Positions 6,839-11,305 of a stretch of DNA of 11,305 nt are shown piece by piece. The notes under the pieces were generated by a model that was given only the letters and a program-made list of their open reading frames with translations, was not told where the DNA came from and searched no databases. A program made the position numbers and the translations under genes. The stretch is taken from positions 1 through 11,305 of the forward strand of contig JAIWNO010000133.1 of assembly GCA_020216785.1 (NCBI GenBank), written 5' to 3'. This DNA is from Desulfomonile sp. (lineage in GTDB: Bacteria > Desulfobacterota > Desulfomonilia > Desulfomonilales > Desulfomonilaceae). Positions within the stretch are counted from its first letter, which is position 1. Every line of letters starts with the position of its first letter.

Positions 6839-8344
6839 CTAATTTCTCGAATCGAAAACGGTAAGGGAGGCTTTCATCGCGCGGTCGCGGGCCCATGCTT
6901 CAATCTTTTCAATCCGTTCCCGCATCGTGCGTGAAAGAGGGACCACATTGCGGAGACAGTTGGCGAGGAGATGCTCGGTGACTTTCGCGTCCTGTGCCCG
7001 GGCCTCAAAGACCGCGGAAACGACGCCTTGCTCGAGTTCCGCGCCGTTGTGTCCCTCCGTCGATGCGGCAAGATAGTCCATATCGTATTGGTCCGGATCG
7101 AGATGGAGCTTCCTCATGTGGATCGAGAGGATTTCCTTGCGCTCCTCTTTTGTTGGGAGCCCAAGGTAGAAAAGCTCATCGAAGCGGCCTTTCCTGAGAA
7201 CTTCCGGCGGCAGGACCTCGACCTCGTTTGCGGTTGCGCCCACAAACACCGGTGCAGTCTTTTCCTGCATCCACGTAAGGAACAGGGCTAAAACACGGGA
7301 CTCACTGCCGCCCGCGGCCTTTTGCTTCTGGTTGGCGATACCTGCCTCGATTTCGTCAATCCAGAGCACGCACGGCGCGACGGCCTCCGCGGTTTTGATC
7401 GCCTTGCGCATGGCCTCTTCCGGAAGGCCTGCCAGACCGTCGTACACGCGGCCCATGTCGAGCCGGAGCAGCGGCAGTTTCCAGTACGTTGCGATGGCTT
7501 TGACGGCAAGGCTCTTGCCGCAGCCGCTGACCCCCATGACAAGGATGCCCTTGGGCGGCTTGAGACCATATTTCGCCACATCCGGTGAAAAGGCCTCTCC
7601 GCGCTCGCTCAACCATTTCTTGAGGTTAAACAGTCCTCCAATCTCCCACGTACCGGTTTCGGAGGTCACGAATTCCAGGACACCACTTTTTTCCACCATC
7701 GCGCGTTTCTCTGCCAGAACGGCATCGACGCATTCGATCGTTACCGCATCCCGATTCATGAGCGCGGATCGGAAAGCATCAAGCGCTTCGTACGCGGTGA
7801 AGCCGAGAGCGGCGCGAGCCAGTTTCGCCTTCAGGTCCGGTGTCACGGATTGTCGCAGCGATTTGGCTTCGGGCATTATGTCGATCGCTCCGTCCAACAT
7901 GCGGGAAAGCTCATCAAACGTCGGCAAGGGCACATCGACCACCCGGAAGATCGGCAGCAGTTCGGAGGAGAGGACCATGTGCGGGCACACGAAAAAAACA
8001 GTCCTTCGGGACGGACGGAGAATCCGGGCACACTCCTTGAGCTGCCGGACAAGCGGCGCGTTGCCGTCCAGTACGAGGTGGAGGTCTTTGAATACGAGCG
8101 GTGAACTGTCCTTGATCTTAAGATACGCAGCCAGTGCCCTCACCGGATCGGTGGTGGCGTCGATTACCTCTGTGCCCTTGCGGAGGCCTTCGAGGCACGA
8201 CCACGTATAGGGCACGGCGGACTTCCCGAGAACTTTGCTCGCGGCCGACGCGACGATCTTCTCAACGCGCTCCTCTTCCTCGGAAACGACGTACACAAGC
8301 GAGGCGCGAGTCTCGAGCAGCTTTTGAATGTCCTGCACCACCAT
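6839..8344 (-). CDS. Ycf46-like AAA ATPase
   Basis: The 501-aa protein has an N-terminal alpha/beta region (1-220) and a C-terminal classic AAA module. The module shows Walker A GVSGCGKS (271-278), Walker B VLWIDE (326-331), sensor-1 Asn373 in ATAN, arginine-finger segment LRKGRFDE with Arg384 and Arg387, and GHNGAELEQ (431-439) in the sensor-2 position. The sequence PPEVLRKGRFDELF and the large N-terminal domain match the Ycf46 family, found in cyanobacteria, plastids and scattered bacteria. In cyanobacteria this family has been linked to carbon uptake and photosynthesis regulation; its job elsewhere is unclear. The N-terminal part (SLVYVVSEEEERVEKIV, then VFKDLHLVLDG and RTVFFVCPH) resembles a degenerate NTPase fold that lacks a P-loop. 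The start is supported by AGGAG 11 nt upstream. No membrane segment is seen, so it should be cytoplasmic and probably hexameric. It has no partner gene; it is divergent from the small-protein cluster and convergent with the porin. Confidence 0.9.
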   Translation of the reverse strand: MVVQDIQKLLETRASLVYVVSEEEERVEKIVASAASKVLGKSAVPYTWSCLEGLRKGTEVIDATTDPVRALAAYLKIKDSSPLVFKDLHLVLDGNAPLVRQLKECARILRPSRRTVFFVCPHMVLSSELLPIFRVVDVPLPTFDELSRMLDGAIDIMPEAKSLRQSVTPDLKAKLARAALGFTAYEALDAFRSALMNRDAVTIECVDAVLAEKRAMVEKSGVLEFVTSETGTWEIGGLFNLKKWLSERGEAFSPDVAKYGLKPPKGILVMGVSGCGKSLAVKAIATYWKLPLLRLDMGRVYDGLAGLPEEAMRKAIKTAEAVAPCVLWIDEIEAGIANQKQKAAGGSESRVLALFLTWMQEKTAPVFVGATANEVEVLPPEVLRKGRFDELFYLGLPTKEERKEILSIHMRKLHLDPDQYDMDYLAASTEGHNGAELEQGVVSAVFEARAQDAKVTEHLLANCLRNVVPLSRTMRERIEKIEAWARDRAMKASLTVFDSRN

Positions 8345-8770
8345 ACGAGCACGATCTCCTAAAATAACGATCGCACATTTTTGCTACATTGACAATGGTC
8401 TAGACAGAAGAGCCTGAACCGGAACGCACCGAGATGTCTAAAGGAATCAAACACCACGGACGCCGCGTCGGAGATTCACTCACGCGGGCCTTTGCGACCA
8501 CTCTGCCATTGAACGGCAGATCGTGACCGCATCGGGTAAAATTTACCGAATTTGACGTGCTAACTTACTGAAATTATGATGTGTGAAAAAATCAGGAGTT
8601 TTTCGCCTGAAATTACCCTTCTTTCCATGGTTCTACAACAATCGGCGCATCTTAGCTAACATGCTGAGTTGATTCCTGTTTTCTCTCAATACAGCTTGGC
8701 ACGAAAAATGCTTTCTAAAATTGCGGGAGCGGCAGCCCGACTCAAACTATGAAGTTCGGAGGACTGCAAG
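8345..8770. other. Divergent intergenic region with palindromes and repeats
   Basis: The 426-nt region between the AAA ATPase (minus) and the 110-aa membrane protein (plus) holds no credible ORF. It contains TCTGCC-N7-GGCAGA (8502-8520), the palindrome GGTAAA-A-TTTACC (8535-8547), CTGAAATTA twice 39 bp apart (8568-8576, 8607-8615), and a short TCAGG/CCTGA hairpin near 8592-8610 that has a T run on the minus strand. Several of these lie 90-200 bp upstream of the sigma-54 promoter at 8696, the distance at which enhancer-binding activators usually sit. No clear promoter for the ATPase was found. Confidence 0.5.
8696..8712 (+). promoter_or_regulatory. Sigma-54 (RpoN) promoter
   Basis: The site reads TTGGCACG, then AAAA, then ATGCT. 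Against the consensus YTGGCACG-N4-TTGCW there is a single mismatch (A for the first T of the -12 element). The invariant GG (8698-8699) and GC (8710-8711) are exactly 10 bp apart. Transcription would begin near 8723, about 48 nt before the ATG at 8771, leaving room for the GGAGG ribosome binding site. It implies that expression of the small-gene cluster needs RpoN and an ATP-dependent enhancer-binding activator, neither of which is encoded here. Confidence 0.8.
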
Positions 8771-9103
8771 ATGAGCGCCACATCAGTCACCGTCGGAAGC
8801 TCGAATAGGGCATGCATGATCGCCGGGACAGCCATGATGCTCGCTTGGACCCTGGGAATAGGATTCGTCGGTTTGGTTCTGTTGCTGGCAATAGCTTATG
8901 CCCTCGTATTTCACCATCCGGCCGTCGCTGTGGTCTGTATTTTTCTGTTGTTTACGCCCCTGATGCTCACCGTCTTGTGGGCGGTGCTCGGCGCCGCCGT
9001 GGCGATCGGAGAAAGATGGACCGCATTTCAGGCTGTTTCGGGCCCCACCTGGTGGGAACGACGTCAACCACACCGAGTTTTGTATCAGGCATATTTTTTG
9101 TGA
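8771..9103 (+). CDS. Small two-TM membrane protein of unknown function
   Basis: The 110-aa product has two long hydrophobic segments (about 24-47 and 51-79) joined by a tight HHP turn. It has a short polar N-terminus (about 20 residues) and a C-terminal tail of about 30 residues rich in Trp, Arg and aromatic residues (GPTWWERRQPHRVLYQAYF). This predicts a helical hairpin in the inner membrane with both ends on the same side, probably the cytoplasm given the basic tail. GGAGG 8 nt before the ATG gives a firm start. It is the first gene after the sigma-54 promoter. No family is recognised. The hairpin shape is shared by many small stress or assembly proteins and does not identify a function. 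Confidence 0.72.
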   Translation: MSATSVTVGSSNRACMIAGTAMMLAWTLGIGFVGLVLLLAIAYALVFHHPAVAVVCIFLLFTPLMLTVLWAVLGAAVAIGERWTAFQAVSGPTWWERRQPHRVLYQAYFL

Positions 9104-9153
9104 GCGTAAGAATGGAGGAACCCGATCCGGCTTGAGAAATCGCTCTGAAGCGC

Positions 9154-9191
9154 ATAATGAGATTTGCCTCATTATCATGCGGTCGCATGAT
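9154..9191 (+). promoter_or_regulatory. Two abutting inverted repeats ahead of the 67-aa gene
   Basis: ATAATGAG (9154-9161) and CTCATTAT (9168-9175) form a perfect 8-bp stem with a 6-nt loop. ATCATGCG (9174-9181) and CGCATGAT (9184-9191) form a second perfect 8-bp inverted repeat with a 2-bp centre. The two share the AT at 9174-9175, and the second ends 3 nt before the GGAGGA ribosome binding site (9195-9200). In DNA these could be dyad operators; in RNA the first could fold as a hairpin controlling the downstream start. The second has too small a loop for an ordinary hairpin as drawn, so it is more likely a dyad binding site or a shortened stem. Confidence 0.7.
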
Positions 9192-9205
9192 GGTGGAGGA
9201 TCACC

Positions 9206-9409
9206 ATGGATGACTTAATCATGAAAGAACTGTTGGGCGGAAGACTGGGAAACTACCCGTGGCTGGACTACAAAGGCTTCAGGCACGTCAGGTGCGCCGA
9301 ATGCGACACGCTTCTGAAAATACCTTTAGGAGATGTCGAGGAGGAGGGCGCGTTCGATTTGTTTATCGCTTGCGGATGCGGCGCATCGATTGTTGATCGT
9401 GTCCATTGA
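9206..9409 (+). CDS. Small CxxC/CxC protein, possible zinc-ribbon-like
   Basis: The 67-aa protein starts at ATG 9206, with GGAGGA 5 nt upstream. It carries Cys30 and Cys33 (RCAECD) and Cys56 and Cys58 (IACGCG), a 2+2 cysteine layout that could bind one zinc ion or other metal, as in small zinc ribbons, although the second pair is CxC and not CxxC. The N-terminus (MDDLIMKELLGGRLGNYPWL) is mildly amphipathic and there is no signal or membrane segment, so the product should be cytoplasmic. It lies 102 nt after the two-TM gene and may share its sigma-54 transcript, with the double inverted repeat in the gap. I do not recognise the family. Coding is supported by the ribosome binding site and the paired cysteines. 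Confidence 0.68.
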   Translation: MDDLIMKELLGGRLGNYPWLDYKGFRHVRCAECDTLLKIPLGDVEEEGAFDLFIACGCGASIVDRVH

Positions 9410-9501
9410 CGGAAGCCGAACTCTTCTGCTGTCTTGAAGACCCGGCGGAGCGTGAAGAGACTCTCGAACGCTTACAGGCGTGGAGTCTCGCTGCCGGGTG
9501 A
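9406..9501 (+). CDS. Possible 31-aa translationally coupled ORF
   Basis: A TTG overlaps the stop codon of the 67-aa gene in the sequence TTGA, and the frame runs 31 codons to TGA at 9499-9501. The product would be an acidic, Glu- and Leu-rich peptide (contains LEDPAEREETLERLQAW) with strong helical character, unlike the random composition of most shadow frames. It lacks its own ribosome binding site, so it would depend on re-initiation. A -1 frameshift from the gene before it would give a fused protein of about 98 residues. It could equally be a decayed remnant or chance. Confidence 0.33.
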   Translation: MTEAELFCCLEDPAEREETLERLQAWSLAAG

Positions 9502-9528
9502 ATTAGGGCGACGCCCCACGGACGCCTG
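9475..9528 (+). repeat. Nested inverted repeats after the small-gene cluster
   Basis: CAGGCGT (9475-9481) pairs with ACGCCTG (9522-9528), enclosing GGGC-GAC-GCCC (9506-9516). Together they could fold into a GC-rich structure at the end of the small-gene transcript. There is no T run after it, so this is terminator-like only. Confidence 0.35.
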
Positions 9529-9810
9529 CAAGTCAATCTGTTGCTGCTTTCGACAATTCCTATAGCTTAGCGCCACTTCGATCGCTGATACTTAAAAGGG
9601 TTCTCTGGAAGTCTGTCGGAATCGGCCGGCACTGCCGGGCAACCGGAAGTGGCACCCGGAAGTCAATCCGCAATTACTTTCGAGCAATGCTATCCCGCCA
9701 TAATAACTCCCAAGGCCACCGTAATTAAGCAGGTAATTAATCGAGGAATGGCACACCAGCGTACCTCGTTGGGCAGGAGCACCTCGACGTCAAAACCCCC
9801 TGGAGGATTG
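9502..9810. other. Intergenic region between converging transcripts, with short repeats
   Basis: About 310 nt hold no credible gene. An imperfect direct repeat begins AAGTCAATC at 9530 and 9660 and matches at 24 of 36 positions from AGTCAATC onward (9531-9566 and 9661-9696). CCGGAAGT occurs twice near 9644-9663. GTAATTAA is repeated 12 bp apart (9721-9728, 9733-9740). No clear intrinsic terminator was found for the minus-strand export gene ending at 9811. Confidence 0.45.
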
Positions 9811-10911
9811 TTACTGCGCGATCGGCTGAGCCGGTATGTTGCCGAGGGATTGGGCAAACGACGTCAGCGTCTGGACCACCCCAAAGTACTGGCTCATGAA
9901 CAGGTTGAGGTCTCCAATGTACGTTCTGGGTACAAACAGGACATCGTAAGGCTTGATCATGATCGCCGAAGCCATGTCTCCCACATCGAAGACCCGCTTC
10001 AGATCAAGCCGCCGCCCCATAGGCTGCCCGTGGATGTTCTTGGAGATGAGGATGACGCTCGTCAGGTCGCCCGTGTCGGGTTTGGCCCCACCGGCAAGCG
10101 CCAACGCGTGGACCGCGGTAATAGGTTGTTTGATGTCGTACGCCCCGGGCGAGTTCACCTCGCCAAGCACGTAGAACTTCCTGGACTTGGCCTCGCCGAG
10201 CGACACCGCAACGGTCGCGTGTTTTACAACACTCTCCTGGTATAGCCTGTTAACGGTATTTTCCACCTCTCGCACCGTATACCCGGCTGCAAGCACGCGT
10301 TCGGAGATAAGCGGCAGGTCGATGGTGCCGTCGGGCTTGACGAGTACGGAAGTCTGCTGACCGCCGGCAATAGTGGTAAGTGATCCTACCAGCCTCGCCA
10401 GCTTCTGATAGAATTCCACTACGTGGACGGTGACCAACTTGTAGTTTTTCGGCGTCCCTTCCGGGGCCTCCATGCTGAGAATGTCAGCCTCGATGAACTT
10501 CTTCTCTATCCGACGGGCAAGCTCCTCGGGGGTGAGCCCCGCGGCCCTGATGTCGCCTATCGCCTGAAGCGTGATCATGCCGTCCGGACGGATCACCACG
10601 GTCTCGTTAAGATTTGGGTCCACGAGGAATTTCACGGCGATGCGATCGAGATTGTCGAGCTTGAACGAGCCTGAAGGCAGGTCCCACTCCGGCTGAAAGA
10701 TGACGCGAAGGGCGTCGTCCGGTCCGAGGCGATAGTTGCGGCACACAACGTCAAAGGCTTCGGCCAGGTCGTTAAAATGCGGCAACGAGCGAGGTCCCGG
10801 AGAAGGGCGGAAGGGAGACGGCACAAGGCCGATACAACCAGAGAGGGAGGTCGCGATCCAAAAAATGAATATAACCTTAATAAAATCAATGGATTTTATC
10901 GCGATCTTCAT
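9811..10911 (-). CDS. Polysaccharide export outer-membrane lipoprotein (Wza/GfcE-type)
   Basis: The 366-aa protein has a lipoprotein signal peptide (MKIAIKSIDF, hydrophobic core, lipobox LSGC with lipidated Cys26). A Poly_export domain follows, beginning YRLGPDD (60-66). A repeated unit appears twice, VVIRPDGMITL...AAGLTPEELA (about 105-132) and VLVKPDGTIDL...AAGYTVREVE (about 189-217). An SLBB domain runs from about 246 to 290 (KFYVLGEVNSPGAYDI...ALAGGAKPD). The C-terminus has PYDVLFVPRTYIGDLN and then an amphipathic helix (about 336-356). In Wza the C-terminal helices of the octamer form the outer-membrane pore, and the same may hold here. Family members export capsule or exopolysaccharide with a Wzc-type tyrosine kinase/copolymerase. 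None of those partners is in the window, although the gene could lead an operon continuing elsewhere. The start has only a weak ribosome binding site (GAGTGAG, about 12 nt upstream), but the signal peptide begins exactly there. Confidence 0.92.
   Translation of the reverse strand: MKIAIKSIDFIKVIFIFWIATSLSGCIGLVPSPFRPSPGPRSLPHFNDLAEAFDVVCRNYRLGPDDALRVIFQPEWDLPSGSFKLDNLDRIAVKFLVDPNLNETVVIRPDGMITLQAIGDIRAAGLTPEELARRIEKKFIEADILSMEAPEGTPKNYKLVTVHVVEFYQKLARLVGSLTTIAGGQQTSVLVKPDGTIDLPLISERVLAAGYTVREVENTVNRLYQESVVKHATVAVSLGEAKSRKFYVLGEVNSPGAYDIKQPITAVHALALAGGAKPDTGDLTSVILISKNIHGQPMGRRLDLKRVFDVGDMASAIMIKPYDVLFVPRTYIGDLNLFMSQYFGVVQTLTSFAQSLGNIPAQPIAQ
10880..10899 (-). repeat. 8-bp inverted repeat in the first codons of the export gene
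   Basis: ATAAAATC (10880-10887) and GATTTTAT (10892-10899) are perfect complements around a 4-nt loop and cover about codons 5-11 of the polysaccharide export gene. In mRNA this would be a small AU-rich hairpin just after the start codon. It may be a by-product of the repeated Ile/Lys/Phe codons in the signal peptide. Confidence 0.55.
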
Positions 10912-11305
10912 AAAACAAATGACTCACTCTAAACCGAATTCTGGAAAGCAAATTTATCATACCATAAAACATCGTGATTTACCACACTATAATCACACAG
11001 AAACCCTCTCGACTTCATAGCATTTGCGCAGTGAAACCCGACCTACGCTGCCTCGGGAGGTATTCCGTGAGGCGCTGCTCTACCCTGAGCGTGCTCCGCC
11101 TGACCCTGAGTCGAGTGTGTACATTTGAGCTTCATGAACGGGGCTCCGTGCGGACCCATACCTCCACGCGTCGTTTATAACAGATCAGCCTGTCACTTTT
11201 CAAATCCATTCGACCAGGGCCGTGTCATGGTTGGGCCTGACATCCTGGGGTCACGGGTTTAGTCGGTTTCTTCCGGACATGAGGCTCCGAATGGGCTATT
11301 AAGGG
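10912..11305. other. Upstream region of the export gene, no gene recognised
   Basis: The first 110 nt are distinctly AT-rich and probably hold the export gene's promoter. On the minus strand TATGAT (10956-10961) is a five-of-six match to the -10 consensus, without a good -35 at 17 bp (TGGTAA). GTGATT (10974-10979) and AATCAC (10991-10996) form an inverted repeat just upstream that could be an operator. From about 11020 to the window end I see only short non-coding frames and a duplicated ACCCTGAG near 11080-11110; nothing is recognised. Confidence 0.45.

Noticed and set aside
7332..8210. 292-codon plus-strand frame opposite the AAA ATPase
   Set aside because: The Ser/Arg/Pro-rich low-complexity translation mirrors the high-GC codon pattern of the real gene on the other strand.
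8389..8394. Consensus -35 TTGACA on the plus strand
   Set aside because: No -10 box is found at 16-18 bp, and the nearest plus-strand gene is almost 400 bp away with its own sigma-54 promoter.
8592..8610. Short TCAGG/CCTGA hairpin with a T run on the minus strand
   Set aside because: The stem is only 5 bp and no minus-strand gene ends there, so it is not listed as a terminator.
9649..10245. 198-codon plus-strand frame opposite the polysaccharide export gene
   Set aside because: It lies mostly within the coding region of a clear Wza-type gene and its translation shows no domain; its 5' part carries intergenic repeats.
2385..10983. The 11-mer CGTGATTTACC shared by 2385-2395 and 10973-10983
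   Set aside because: Sharing one 11-mer at two places in 11 kb is expected by chance several times over, so it is not evidence of a common regulator.

Overview
This window looks like chromosomal DNA from a Gram-negative bacterium with a moderately high GC content. The evidence for an outer membrane is an outer-membrane beta-barrel protein, a Wza-type polysaccharide export lipoprotein and a second lipoprotein. A near-consensus sigma-54 promoter, a biosynthetic-type thiolase and strong GGAGG-type ribosome binding sites would fit a deltaproteobacterial (Desulfobacterota-like) host. That placement is an inference, because no rRNA or other marker gene is present. I see no tRNA, rRNA, CRISPR array, transposase or integrase.

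Layout. (1) 55-2026, minus strand: an acetyl-CoA acetyltransferase (thiolase) followed by lipB (octanoyltransferase). (2) 2027-2395: a divergent intergenic region with short direct repeats. (3) 2396-4664, plus strand: a probable three-gene unit with gaps of about 50 nt, holding a membrane-anchored CAP/SCP-domain protein, a small proline-rich lipoprotein and a 12-TM major facilitator transporter. (4) 4665-6833, plus strand: a long leader, a 597-residue porin-like outer-membrane protein, a GC-rich hairpin in its 3' UTR and a classical intrinsic terminator. (5) 6839-8344, minus strand, converging on the porin: a Ycf46-like AAA ATPase. (6) 8345-9501: a palindrome-rich intergenic region with a sigma-54 promoter at 8696-8712, followed by three small ORFs on the plus strand (a 110-aa two-TM membrane protein, a 67-aa CxxC/CxC protein and a possible 31-aa coupled ORF). 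Two abutting inverted repeats sit just ahead of the 67-aa gene. (7) 9502-9810: no convincing gene, but some repeats. (8) 9811-10911, minus strand: a polysaccharide export lipoprotein with no partner gene in the window, preceded by an AT-rich promoter region and about 300 bp with nothing recognised.

How it fits together. Most of the window is ordinary metabolism (lipoate attachment, acetyl-CoA/acetoacetyl-CoA interconversion) and cell envelope. The least familiar part, and the best candidate for something undescribed, is the sigma-54-driven small-protein cluster at about 8535-9530: tiny proteins of no recognised family, a conditional promoter, upstream palindromes that could bind an activator, and a double hairpin between the first two genes.
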